The notes beneath the pieces were generated by a model. The model was not told the origin of the DNA. It did no database searches and was given only the letters and a program-made list of their open reading frames with translations. DNA of 64,000 nt from Fidelibacterota bacterium (GTDB taxonomy: Bacteria > Fidelibacterota > UBA8477 > JABMPR01), in assembly GCA_016845065.1 (NCBI GenBank), contig JAERTG010000023.1:249648-313647 (forward strand). The letters are read 5' to 3'. Numbering within the stretch: position 1 is the first letter of the stretch; each line of letters opens with the position of its first letter. Below, piece by piece: positions 35,771-44,613 of this stretch. Made by a program: the position numbers and the translations under genes.

Positions 35771-36070
35771 CTAACCGGCAACATCCAAAAGATGTCCCTT
35801 GTAAATTTGTGATGAATGGTTCTTACCGTAAAAGCTTGAATCATCAGGTTTTTCACTTCCGAATAGAACATGTAAAGTTGCCTTCTCAGACATCGATAGC
35901 ACTCCCTTGCTAGATGTTGTTTGCTCTACCTGCATTTCTTTTTCTTTAAGCGTTTGTATGAAATCTGTGGTATTATCCGCTACCCCTTTACTGTTTTGGG
36001 GACTTTGTGGATGAGACAATCTATCAGCATTTACAACACCAGGATTTGTACCTTGAACACGAATGTCCAT
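35771..36070 (-). CDS. Uncharacterised small protein between flgC and fliE
   Basis: 99 residues, soluble. The N-terminal half is polar and probably disordered. The C-terminal part has LSMSEKATLHVLFGSEKP and then GHLLDVAG, which reads like a folded conserved core. No family recognised. It starts 2 bp after flgC, and fliE follows at 8 bp, so it is embedded in the rod/MS-ring operon. A role in early rod assembly or FliE handling is a reasonable guess, not shown. Confidence 0.65.
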   Translation of the reverse strand: MDIRVQGTNPGVVNADRLSHPQSPQNSKGVADNTTDFIQTLKEKEMQVEQTTSSKGVLSMSEKATLHVLFGSEKPDDSSFYGKNHSSQIYKGHLLDVAG

Positions 36071-36072
36071 GC

Positions 36073-36570
36073 CTAAATCTCAAAGGTCTTTTTAGCCATG
36101 GCTTTGGAAGCGGTAAGCACAGTAATATTTGCTTCATAAGCCCTACTGGCTGACATTAGATCCACCATTTCCTCAACGACACTAACATTTGGCATCTTTA
36201 CATAGCCGTTTTCATCGGCGCGTGGATTGGTGGGATCATGAATGATCTTTTCACCACCCACTTCAACAATTTCATATTTGTTTTCTACTATTCCAGAGGG
36301 ACCATGTTTTTTTCCATTTGAGCCAGTCAAGGCTAGATGTTTCGCATTAGATTGTGTGAGTTTTAATGACAATTTTTCGCCAAACTGTTGCCCGAGTGAG
36401 TTGTTTTTATTCTTGAGTAGGGCCACTTTCTTATGGTAAAGATTTCCATTTTGATCGGGGAGTGCTTCAGCATTGGCTATATTTTCAGAAATAACCTCCA
36501 TGCGTTTGAGCTGTGAAGAAATCCCACCGTAGGATGCCTTTATGGCTGAGAGTATTCCTTGAATTTCCAA
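36073..36570 (-). CDS. flgC: FlgC, proximal rod protein
   Basis: 165 residues. N-terminal GGISSQLKRMEVISENIANAEALPDQNG and C-terminal MPNVSVVEEMVDLMSASRAYEANI are typical. The initiation codon is TTG with a GGGAG ribosome site 7 nt upstream; no ATG near the expected start exists. It follows flgB by 11 bp. FlgB, FlgC and FlgF form the proximal rod. Confidence 0.94.
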   Translation of the reverse strand: MEIQGILSAIKASYGGISSQLKRMEVISENIANAEALPDQNGNLYHKKVALLKNKNNSLGQQFGEKLSLKLTQSNAKHLALTGSNGKKHGPSGIVENKYEIVEVGGEKIIHDPTNPRADENGYVKMPNVSVVEEMVDLMSASRAYEANITVLTASKAMAKKTFEI

Positions 36571-36581
36571 AATATTTCTCC

Positions 36582-36968
36582 CTATCTATTCCGACCAACG
36601 ATAGCCGTGGATATCCCTGAGTAGTAGCGGGCCAGGGAGCGAGTGACAAATTCAAATCGAATCTGGTTAACACTCAGATCTGTCATTTCACGGGCTAAAT
36701 CAACTGAACCCCCAGAGTTCTTCTGACCACTAGTAGTGCTCGCTTTATTCCAGTTTGAATGCTGGATATGATTTTCGCGACTCGCTCTCACTCCAGATCT
36801 GTTCATAGCTGATTGTAGTTGTTCAGAAAAATTAGTGTTTATTCGTTCGTATTTTGCCGTATTGACATTGGCAACATTTTGGGCAATGGCCTTGTGTTGC
36901 TTATCGTGTACATCTACCGCTTTTTTGAGCAGATTCGCGTAATTAGTGGTTAGTATTCCAATATCCAT
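36582..36968 (-). CDS. flgB: FlgB, proximal rod protein
   Basis: 128 residues. HDKQHKAIAQNVANVNTAKYERI near the start and VDLAREMTDLSVNQIRFEFVTRSLARYY at the end (cited in part) identify it. It is the first gene of the large rod-C-ring-hook operon reaching flgE. The ATG has an AGGTG ribosome site. A -24-like element lies so close (36981-36996) that its messenger would be almost leaderless. Confidence 0.93.
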   Translation of the reverse strand: MDIGILTTNYANLLKKAVDVHDKQHKAIAQNVANVNTAKYERINTNFSEQLQSAMNRSGVRASRENHIQHSNWNKASTTSGQKNSGGSVDLAREMTDLSVNQIRFEFVTRSLARYYSGISTAIVGRNR

Positions 36969-36980
36969 GACACCTAAATA

Positions 36981-36996
36981 GTCAAATGCTATGCCA
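36981..36996 (-). promoter_or_regulatory. TGGCAT-N5-TTG element before flgB
   Basis: Minus strand TGGCATAGCATTTGAC. The -24 half and the spacing fit sigma-54 promoters, but the -12 pair is GA. Transcription would begin 1-3 nt before the flgB ATG, leaving out the AGGTG site. Either the messenger is leaderless, the start is shifted, or the element has another function. Confidence 0.35.
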
Positions 36997-37140
36997 CTTC
37001 TTTCCGCCCGATGTTTAAAGCTTTCCCATGGAGATTATGAAGGTACCTTTCCTATTATATATACTGGTTTTAGATCCTCCTTATTGTGTATATTTAATTT
37101 ATAATCATCTCAATGAACCTCGAAACATTAAGCGCTGAGC

Positions 37141-37153
37141 GGAAAATATTTCC
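37141..37153. promoter_or_regulatory. GGAAA-N3-TTTCC dyad upstream of flgB
   Basis: GGAAAATATTTCC preceded by GC, the reverse complement of the site upstream of fliL. Centred about 160 bp from the TGGCAT element of flgB. Candidate activator-binding site. Confidence 0.45.
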
Positions 37154-37337
37154 AAGTGGAGGCCAATATGTTCAGCATGAATTGCAACGGTTACATTGGC
37201 CTGTCAGATCATTTAGTTCACTGGGTTATCTAAAGATTTCTGAAAATAGGCAGCGCTAATCTCAGAAATGTAAGCTCCTTTTAAAAACGGATCTGACATT
37301 CGGGATTTCTTGAGATATACTGCTTGGAGTGTGAGTT

Positions 37338-37363
37338 TTATCGGTGAGGAGTGAGTTAGTTTA
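37338..37363 (-). promoter_or_regulatory. Sigma-28-like promoter about 370 bp upstream of flgB
   Basis: Minus strand: -35-like TAAACTAA, 10-bp spacer, then ACCGATAA, which matches the FliA -10 (GCCGATAA) at seven of eight positions. The spacer is 1 bp shorter than the consensus 11. The -35 overlaps a perfect 8-bp hairpin (37355-37375). It points toward flgB but no gene starts within 350 bp. Confidence 0.4.
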
Positions 37364-37491
37364 ATACAAACTAACGTTAAAGATCGTGCCAGGTATTTAT
37401 TTGAACATTAAGTAGTTATTTTTACTGCAGAGCCCCGAGGCGACATTCAATTTCGGATAGAATCTAAATTCATAAGACCTAGATTTTACTC

Positions 37492-40002
37492 TCAGGCATT
37501 AAATCGAGGAATATCATCACCAAGGATTAGGATAGTTGGTGAACTACGCATATCACTGTTTTTCTTGGTGATAGCTGTGGTTATTTGTGAGTCTTCAATT
37601 GCTGGGAACCAAATTTTGAACATTGAGCCATACCCTTTATTGCTTGAAATCAAAATATGACCATTCATCTTCTTAACAATTCCATATACCACAGCCAGTC
37701 CCAACCCGGTACCTTGGCCAATTTCCTTGGTAGTATAAAACGGATCAAATATCCTCTCAGTTGTGGCCTCATCCATTCCAATCCCATTATCGCCTACCCT
37801 GAGTTCTATGACTCTTTTACTGCCAATTTCCAGCTCATCCAATTCAGCAATTTCTTGTTTTGCAATTTCCTTTGCCGAAATAATCAGAAGGCCATCTTTG
37901 CTTCCTATAGCCTGATTGGCGTTATTGCATAAATTAAGAATAATTTGCTGCATCTGGGTTCGCTCGCCCATAACTGGGTGTGCCTGCATATCAATATCCT
38001 GACGCAACTCAATATTTTTCGGTAGATATGCTTGCACAAGGTCAAGCATATCTAATAAAATATCCTGAATTTTTATGGGGGTGAAGTCCTCACCTGCAGG
38101 TTGGCTAAAAGCCAGAATTTGCTTAACTAAATTACCGGCCTGTTCTCCAGATTGAATGATTTGTTTAAAGTTAGCTTTTAATTTTTCATCATCGGGGAGA
38201 CTTTTTTCAATAAGACCAGCATATAAAAATTGTGACTGCAGAATATTGTTGAAATCGTGTGCTATTCCAGCAGCCATGATCCCTATAGCCTCAAGCTTCT
38301 GTGCTTGGCGTAGTTGGACCTCAAGAGCTTTACGCTCAGTGATATTTGTAACGAAAACTAAAAATAAATTCTGCTCAAGCTTGACCATGTCCACAATTAA
38401 TGTCCCAGAACTATTATCCTTGGTGTGATAAAACATTTCTCCCGAAACTTTTCCAACTTTAGCGACAGTAGTGAAAAAATCCTCAATCGAGTTTCCATCC
38501 TCCTGCTCCATGATTTCATCCAATCGCATCATTTGTAATTCTGCAGTGGTATAACCAGTAATTGCTATGGCAGCACCGTTCACTTCAAGAATATTTCCTG
38601 TAGCTTCTGTGATAAATATCCCATTGGGTGCATTTTCGACATAACTCCTTAATTTGCTTTCACTCTCTTCTAACAATTTCGAGGTAGTATTTTGCTTAGT
38701 AATGTCCTGGATCGTTCCAATTGCACGAACCATCCGCTCATTTTCATCGAAGTAAAGTTCACAATATAGCTTTACCCATTTAACGCTATCCTGGTCAAGA
38801 CAGAGACGATGAGTAACTTCAAAGAGGTTATTTAATTTTGATACATTCTGAAAAGCTTCTGTTACGTATTTTTCATCAACTGGATGTACCTTTTCCAAAT
38901 ATAATTCGAAGGTCGGTTCTACCTCACCTGGTCGATACCCAAATAGACTATAGACCTCCTCTGAGCAATAGATTGTAGCCGTCGATGCATCATACTCCCA
39001 ATTTCCCAGATGAGCTATCCGTTGAGCCTCTTTAAGACTTCTTTCACTTCTGAGAAGTTCCTCTTCCATCAATTTGCGTTTGGTGATATTTACAGCGGTA
39101 CCGTCGTAATAGAGGACATTGCCAGAATCATCAAACACCAGATGAGTATTTTCCACGACAATTATTTTTTCATTATTTGAAGTCAACCATACCGATTCAT
39201 ACCCATAAATTTTTCCATTCTGTTCTATTTCATCTTTAAATTTCTTGCGCATGAAAAGTTGGTTTCTGTTATCCTCCTCTTCCAAATTCCGTTTTTGCAG
39301 TTCTTCCAGAGAGTTAAAACCAAGCATTTCTAGCAGGGCAGGATTTACATCAATTATCTGACCTTCAGGCGTCGTTCGATAGGTACCGATAGGAGATTCA
39401 TCGATAATCCTCTGATTTGATATCGCTGAATTCAGGATATCATCTTGTGACTGTTCATTCTTTTTGAGATCTTTAAACGAAAAGAGCTTCCCTATTAGCT
39501 GTTCAGCCTCATCACGCACAGGTGTTACGAACACAGAATATGATCTATTCATTCCTTCCTGCATTTCAAGCTGAATATCTTTGTTGGGGAATGGTCTGAT
39601 TTCAGAAATATCACATACACTCAACTTCCCTTGAGGTGCTTCACTAAGCGCCTGGGATAGAGGCTGGCTAACTATTTCTGCCGCGTTTAAATTAAATAAA
39701 TCTAAAGCAGTTTGATTAATATGGAGGATGATATGGTTTTTATCGACTACCAAAAGCGCTTCAGTTGTGGATTGGAAGGCTTGGGTTACTAGTTCTGTGG
39801 AAGCGTTGTGGTATTCAACATCTTTACGGAGAGTGTTTAGTCCTAGAATAATATTATCTATGGCATCCTTATCAACTGCTACCAACCGGTGCTCCTCATG
39901 CAAGTCCTCTGCTAGTTTCTTTATATCCTCAGCTATCTCGGCCAGACTCGAAGCGCTAGTCTTTTCCGATTTATCATCCACTTTTGAAATTATTTTATCC
40001 AT
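37492..40002 (-). CDS. Four-PAS soluble histidine kinase with a receiver remnant
   Basis: 836 residues, no membrane segment. A helical N-terminus is followed by about four PAS domains (residues roughly 70-180, 195-310, 325-440, 445-565; for example STTEALLVVDKNHIILHINQ and HLGNWEYDASTATIYCSEEV). Then HisKA with EAIGIMAAGIAHDFNNILQS and HATPase with LNLCNNANQAIGSKDG, VGDNGIGMDEAT and GQGTGLGLAVVYGIV. The last residues, SPTILILGDDIPRFNA, look like the first strand of a receiver domain that stops at once. The kinase core is paralogous to the plus-strand hybrid kinase at 56309. Partner regulator unknown. Confidence 0.9.
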   Translation of the reverse strand: MDKIISKVDDKSEKTSASSLAEIAEDIKKLAEDLHEEHRLVAVDKDAIDNIILGLNTLRKDVEYHNASTELVTQAFQSTTEALLVVDKNHIILHINQTALDLFNLNAAEIVSQPLSQALSEAPQGKLSVCDISEIRPFPNKDIQLEMQEGMNRSYSVFVTPVRDEAEQLIGKLFSFKDLKKNEQSQDDILNSAISNQRIIDESPIGTYRTTPEGQIIDVNPALLEMLGFNSLEELQKRNLEEEDNRNQLFMRKKFKDEIEQNGKIYGYESVWLTSNNEKIIVVENTHLVFDDSGNVLYYDGTAVNITKRKLMEEELLRSERSLKEAQRIAHLGNWEYDASTATIYCSEEVYSLFGYRPGEVEPTFELYLEKVHPVDEKYVTEAFQNVSKLNNLFEVTHRLCLDQDSVKWVKLYCELYFDENERMVRAIGTIQDITKQNTTSKLLEESESKLRSYVENAPNGIFITEATGNILEVNGAAIAITGYTTAELQMMRLDEIMEQEDGNSIEDFFTTVAKVGKVSGEMFYHTKDNSSGTLIVDMVKLEQNLFLVFVTNITERKALEVQLRQAQKLEAIGIMAAGIAHDFNNILQSQFLYAGLIEKSLPDDEKLKANFKQIIQSGEQAGNLVKQILAFSQPAGEDFTPIKIQDILLDMLDLVQAYLPKNIELRQDIDMQAHPVMGERTQMQQIILNLCNNANQAIGSKDGLLIISAKEIAKQEIAELDELEIGSKRVIELRVGDNGIGMDEATTERIFDPFYTTKEIGQGTGLGLAVVYGIVKKMNGHILISSNKGYGSMFKIWFPAIEDSQITTAITKKNSDMRSSPTILILGDDIPRFNA

Positions 40003-40157
40003 ACCACCAATTCCTATGCCTGGAGTGAAAATTATTCTGCATTAAGCGTTTTTTTGAAGCAAAAATTATTATGATGCCCATCTCACCTGGTTACCAACTT
40101 TAATTTTTCCAATGACTCTGTTTCAACTTGTATATTAGTATTGAGAGTGCTTCAATC

Positions 40158-41117
40158 TCAAACTATGTCAGGGTATAGTAATTTTGCACAATCCGGACAA
40201 ATACCATGAGAAAATTTGGCATCTGGAAGTCGTTCACTGATAAATCTTTCAGGATCGATCCAAGGTGATCGTTCCTTATCCTCATCTCTTATTTTTTTGC
40301 AGGATGCGCAGATTGGTATTATCCCCGCCAGACTTTTATTCTGATCAACTGATTCCTGCAATTGCTTTAATATGGCTTTTCGCTCTGTGATGTCCCGCAA
40401 TATTTCGAAACAAGCCTCCTGCCCTCTGTGTTCAATGATTGCAGAACTGACCTCAATCTCTATCATCGAGCCGTCTTTTTTCTTTATTTCTGTTTCATAT
40501 TGTGAGAGATTATTTTTAACCTCTTTATGTTGAATATCTCTTTGGGCAAGCATCTCCAGACCTTTTTCTGTGTAAATTTGCTGAAAGCTTAGTGCCGCAA
40601 GTTCTCTTTCAGAATATCCAAGTATATTTGAAAAAGCCCCATTAAAATAAATGTACCTTCCGTCTCGGCGAATACCGATGGCGTCAGATGACATTTCAAC
40701 CAGAAGCCTGTATTTTTCTTCATTGGCCTTTAGTTTCAATTCCATCTGATGTCTGTACAGGGTCATTTCAATACTGGCATACAAATTCTCAGATTGAAAA
40801 GGTTTAACGATGTATCCGAATGGACCGGTGATCTTTGCTCGCTCCAGGGTTTTTGAATCCGTACGTGCTGAGAGGTAAATGATTGGTACATCTGTTATTT
40901 GAATAATTTTCTCAGCAGCTTCAATGCCATCCATAATTCCTGCGAGATTGATATCCATGAGAATAAGATCTGGCATCAGCTCTTTGACGTGGCGAACTGC
41001 TTCTTCCCCAGTAGTAAACATACTGCAAATTTCATATTCATGTGCTTCTAAAATTATTTTTATAGCTCGGGCAGAAACCTCTTCATCCTCTATTACCATT
41101 ACTCGAATCTGACTCAA
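40158..41117 (-). CDS. Receiver-PAS protein with C-terminal cysteine domain
   Basis: 319 residues. Receiver domain (residues 1-120; phospho-acceptor in DLILMDINLAG, Lys in GYIVKPF), PAS domain (about 130-255; MSSDAIGIRRDGRYIYFNGAF). A C-terminal module follows with GIIPICASCKKIRDEDKE, then FSHGICPDCAKLLYPD. The two CxxC pairs could bind zinc (inference). The start is TTG with AGGAGAAT 9 nt upstream. No output enzyme or DNA-binding domain is present, so it probably works through protein contacts. It precedes the four-PAS kinase gene. Confidence 0.87.
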   Translation of the reverse strand: MSQIRVMVIEDEEVSARAIKIILEAHEYEICSMFTTGEEAVRHVKELMPDLILMDINLAGIMDGIEAAEKIIQITDVPIIYLSARTDSKTLERAKITGPFGYIVKPFQSENLYASIEMTLYRHQMELKLKANEEKYRLLVEMSSDAIGIRRDGRYIYFNGAFSNILGYSERELAALSFQQIYTEKGLEMLAQRDIQHKEVKNNLSQYETEIKKKDGSMIEIEVSSAIIEHRGQEACFEILRDITERKAILKQLQESVDQNKSLAGIIPICASCKKIRDEDKERSPWIDPERFISERLPDAKFSHGICPDCAKLLYPDIV

Positions 41118-41331
41118 GGGTATTCTCCTGATATTATTATTCTCAATTCTACAGCTCCAGAATATTATCCAGAGACAATCTTTGGATTGCGTTTAAAATA
41201 TAGCTTCTGGCATGAGCTGCTTCCCAGCAAAACATCGTTTGATATGTCTATGGTTTTATCCCTCAACATCATTTTAGTCTTGCGCTCATGTTGGATGGCT
41301 TAGATCTTTGACTTTGTGAGCTGGATTGATC

Positions 41332-42210
41332 TCATTTTAAACCTTCTTCATCTGCCAAATCTGGATATAGTTTTTTAATGCAATCTGGGTATATACTATG
41401 ACTGAACTCTGCCTCAGAATGATACTGGATATAGGACTCTAGTTTGTTCCAATACCCTTTATCGTCGCGAATATTTTTACACGAGGCACAGATTGGGAGT
41501 AGTCCACTTAGAGTTCTAACTTCGCTAATAGCCTCTTTCAACTCGATGATAAGATTATCTTTCTCAGCTTGGGTTCGCTGGTGTTCTTCAATCTCAATTT
41601 TAACCTCTTCCAGGGCTTGCTTGGTCTCTTCCTTTTGGAATCGAAGCCGGCGTCTTATTTTTGAGATAAACCCTCCAAAAAAAGCGAACCAAACCAGCAA
41701 AATACTAAACAAGCCAAAGAGGAATATTTGATATTGAAGATTATATCCCGGTATATTTTGGGTAATCTCCCATAGTAAAAAACTAGCATAAATCCCAAGT
41801 ACGATTGCCACAATACCAAGATACTGCCGTAAAGTTAGGCTTAGCATTCCAAAGCTGAACGGGGGTAGGAAAAACAATAATATTATTGGTCTAGCTTCTG
41901 GTATCCAATGCATGACAAGAAAACCATATATTGAGGAGTAAACAATTTGTTCTCTCGTTAAAGAGGATTCCAAAAAGGCTAAATTTCCATTAGAGTAAAA
42001 TAGAACTGAAAAAATACTGAGACCAATGAGAACATAACCAATAAGGAAGCCCCACTGATAAGTATTTAAATCACCAATACCAATGCCTGTAATTAAATAT
42101 GTTGCAAGGACTGCAACGAGGTAAGTAATACCAGATAGACGAAATCGTCGCAACCTCAACTGTTGAGCTCTTCTTATCTGATCAATCTCTATTTGTGGTG
42201 TTAGAGTCAA
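41332..42210 (-). CDS. Six-helix membrane protein with coiled coil and altered cysteine module
   Basis: 292 residues. The first about 180 residues have six hydrophobic helices (for example LSGITYLVAVLATYLITGIG; IFLFGLFSILLVWFAFFGGF). A coiled coil (QKEETKQALEEVKIEIEEHQ) joins the same C-terminal module as the neighbour at 40158: GLLPICASCKNIRDDKGYW, then FSHSIYPDC. In the second pair the first cysteine is Tyr274 (codon TAC, one base from TGC). The start must be TTG at 42210 or internal, as a stop codon directly precedes it. No kinase or cyclase domain. Likely an envelope sensor partner (inference). Confidence 0.78.
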   Translation of the reverse strand: MTLTPQIEIDQIRRAQQLRLRRFRLSGITYLVAVLATYLITGIGIGDLNTYQWGFLIGYVLIGLSIFSVLFYSNGNLAFLESSLTREQIVYSSIYGFLVMHWIPEARPIILLFFLPPFSFGMLSLTLRQYLGIVAIVLGIYASFLLWEITQNIPGYNLQYQIFLFGLFSILLVWFAFFGGFISKIRRRLRFQKEETKQALEEVKIEIEEHQRTQAEKDNLIIELKEAISEVRTLSGLLPICASCKNIRDDKGYWNKLESYIQYHSEAEFSHSIYPDCIKKLYPDLADEEGLK

Positions 42211-42353
42211 TTAAGTTTCCTAAATCCCAGCCAACAAGTGTTTTTACTGGATTCAAGTCATTTAGAAGCCTGAATGCGGTGGAAGTGAAGCACCCTATCG
42301 ATCACAGTTACCCACACTAGGATGATCATTTGCATTATGCATTTTATTAGAAT

Positions 42354-42377
42354 CCAATATTTGTCTTTGAATATTGG
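42354..42377 (-). terminator. Possible terminator after the sigma-54 activator gene
   Basis: Perfect 8-bp stem CCAATATT/AATATTGG with loop TGTCTTTG, 35 nt beyond the stop at 42412. On the minus strand it is followed by ATTCTAAT, with only a weak T-content. The stem is AT-rich, so efficiency may be low. Confidence 0.4.
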
Positions 42378-42411
42378 CGAGTCCTTGTGATTAAATGGAA
42401 TGTGAAATATT

Positions 42412-43782
42412 CTATTCCTGTCTCAGCATATCTTCATTCATTTCATTGTATTGGTGTAATTTGTTCCGTAGGGTTCTGACACTAATCCCAAGCAAATCAG
42501 CTGCTTGCGTACGATTATTTGATGTTCGCTTCAGAGCGTTATGAATCATTTGTTTTTCCATCTCAGCAAGAGATGTTACCGTTTTTATTGACCCCGCATC
42601 ATTAGCTGTCCGTACTTCAGACTCCATGCTAAAGTGTTTTTTTTCTATTTTAGTTTCATCACCTGAATACAATATTGCTCTTTCAATTAGATTTTCCAAT
42701 TGACGAACATTACCTGGCCAATCCTCCATTGTGAGAGTTTTTAGTGTCTCCACAGCAATTTCTTTATGCTCGAAATGATATTTTAATTTGAATTTCGCCA
42801 GAAAATGATCAACCAACAATGGGATATCAGAATTCCGTAATCTTAAAGCCGGAACCTCGATAGGGATCACATTCAATCGATAATATAGATCCGCTCGAAA
42901 AAGCCCTTCTCTAATCATTTCATCTAGATTTTGATTAGAAGTCGCAATCACCCGAACATCAATTTCAATTTCCTGGGTATTTCCCACTCTTGTTATGGTG
43001 TGATTTTGGAGTACTCTAAGCAATTTTGCCTGCATATTGCTAGGAATTTCACTGATCTCATCCAGGAGTAATGTACCGCCATCAGCTTCTTCAAATAAGC
43101 CTTTGTGCATTTTAATCGCATTTGTAAAAGATCCCTTTTCATGTCCAAACAATGTGCTTTCAAATAAAGATTCAGGAATAGCTGAACAATTAATCTTTAG
43201 AAACGGTTGATCGGATCGATCACTGCCATCATGAATCGCCTGGGCAATAAGTTCTTTACCAGTTCCACTTTCTCCTTGAATAAATACTGAAGCATCACTT
43301 CTGGCTACCATACTAATTTGATTGAAAACTGTCAGCATTTCAGGGCTAGTGCCAACAAGATGGGTGTATTTTTTATCCTCAGAAAGCTTCTGTTTGAGTA
43401 CCTTCACTTCACTTTTGAGGTCACTATACTCAAAGTATCGATTTACACGAGATTCAAGTTGGGTTATGGAAAATGGTTTTGTCACAAAATCAAAAGCACC
43501 CTTCTGGAGTGCATCAACAGCGATTTCTACTGTGCCGTAGCCGGTGATGATTAAAAATCCAAGACCCTTATATAGATCTCGGGCAATAGTCATGAATTCG
43601 ACACCCGTCATACCCGGCATCATAAGATCTGTTATAACCAGGTCAAATTCTTGTTCAGACAAAACTTCTAAACCAGATTTACCATCTTTCGCATCCATAA
43701 CATTAAATCCTGCCGTGGATAATGTCTCGCTTAGAATGGTTCTGAGATTCATATCATCATCAACAACAAGTATTTTTTTCAT
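42412..43782 (-). CDS. NtrC/FlrC-type sigma-54 activator with GSFTNA loop
   Basis: 456 residues with three domains. Receiver (1-120; DLVITDLMMPG, FVTKPF), AAA+ ATPase (about 140-370; Walker A GESGTGKELIAQAIH, Walker B GGTLLLDEIS, arginine region LRNSDIPLLVDHFL) and a Fis-type helix-turn-helix (NRTQAADLLGISVRTLRNKL). The sigma-54-contact loop, normally GAFTGA, reads GSFTNA at residues 217-222. It is the only such activator in the window and is a plausible regulator of the flagellar sigma-54-like promoters listed here. Its kinase may be the PAS protein at 7782 or one nearby. FlrC/FleR-like role is inferred. Confidence 0.9.
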   Translation of the reverse strand: MKKILVVDDDMNLRTILSETLSTAGFNVMDAKDGKSGLEVLSEQEFDLVITDLMMPGMTGVEFMTIARDLYKGLGFLIITGYGTVEIAVDALQKGAFDFVTKPFSITQLESRVNRYFEYSDLKSEVKVLKQKLSEDKKYTHLVGTSPEMLTVFNQISMVARSDASVFIQGESGTGKELIAQAIHDGSDRSDQPFLKINCSAIPESLFESTLFGHEKGSFTNAIKMHKGLFEEADGGTLLLDEISEIPSNMQAKLLRVLQNHTITRVGNTQEIEIDVRVIATSNQNLDEMIREGLFRADLYYRLNVIPIEVPALRLRNSDIPLLVDHFLAKFKLKYHFEHKEIAVETLKTLTMEDWPGNVRQLENLIERAILYSGDETKIEKKHFSMESEVRTANDAGSIKTVTSLAEMEKQMIHNALKRTSNNRTQAADLLGISVRTLRNKLHQYNEMNEDMLRQE

Positions 43783-44050
43783 ATTTGACCTTTTTTAGTT
43801 TTCAATGAGATGGGACTAGAATTATTTGTAAATATGCTCACACACTGAAAATTTTTACAATGATCACTCGCTGTGTCATCGTCAGTTAAAACAGGTGCTC
43901 CCTAGCGCTCGACATGGTTCATCTAATGGGCTCCAGTGTGACCTACACATTCACCAAACGGATACACCAAGTAAACGTTTTGGGTATCGTCGATTTACTG
44001 CACATTTTTTCCCTTCTGAGTTATCAGATACTCAGATCGTATTCTATATC

Positions 44051-44602
44051 TCACTGTTGCTCTTGATAAGTTTTGTGAACATGGTCCAAAGTCTTATCTC
44101 GGCTTTTTTCATCTCCGGATTTTTGCTCAGACGTTAGGATTGCCAACCTTTTATGCAAATTGGCGTTTTCTTGTTCCAACATTCGAATCTTAATGAGGTT
44201 CTCAGTTGAAGATTTATGCAAATTTTTATTATTCAGGGCTCTTTCAATTGAAGATATAACCTGCTCTATTGAAAATGGTTTAATCAGATAATCATGGATA
44301 TTTTCACGCAGACCTTTTATTGCCGTGCTAATACCGGGATATCCAGTCATAAGGATAATTATGATATCAGGGTACTTCTCCCTGATCATAGAACTCAAAG
44401 CAAGACCATCCTGATCGGGTAACTGGATGTCAGTAATCAAAAAATCGATTGTTGTCGAGTGAGCGACCTGTAAGGCTTCAGATGTTGTAAGGGCCGTATA
44501 AACTTTATATCCTCGTTCTCCGAGTGCATATTTAAAAACATCTATAATTATTTTGTCATCGTCTACTAAAAGAATATTGAATTCTTCAGGTTGAATATTC
44601 AT
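44051..44602 (-). CDS. Single-domain response regulator with coiled-coil tail
   Basis: 183 residues from the ATG at 44602 (a GTG at 44617 that overlaps the previous stop is also possible). Receiver domain (FNILLVDDDKIIIDVFKYAL; acceptor Asp in FLITDIQLPDQDG; Lys in YLIKPF) followed by a helical, charged tail (IRMLEQENANLHKRLAILTS). No output domain is present. It is the last gene of the cheY-cheZ-fapA operon. Target unknown. Confidence 0.85.
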   Translation of the reverse strand: MNIQPEEFNILLVDDDKIIIDVFKYALGERGYKVYTALTTSEALQVAHSTTIDFLITDIQLPDQDGLALSSMIREKYPDIIIILMTGYPGISTAIKGLRENIHDYLIKPFSIEQVISSIERALNNKNLHKSSTENLIKIRMLEQENANLHKRLAILTSEQKSGDEKSRDKTLDHVHKTYQEQQ

Positions 44603-44613
44603 AGCTGAGTCGT

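Larger units (their letters stand above)
36969..37491. other. Gene-free region upstream of flgB (523 bp)
   Basis: No convincing ORF. From left to right it contains the TGGCAT element at 36981, the dyad at 37141, a pair of GCGCT-containing inverted segments near 37130 and 37253, a sigma-28-like promoter on the minus strand at 37338-37363, and an 8-bp hairpin at 37355-37375. A small RNA transcribed toward flgB, or a second promoter for the flgB operon, is possible. Confidence 0.5.
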
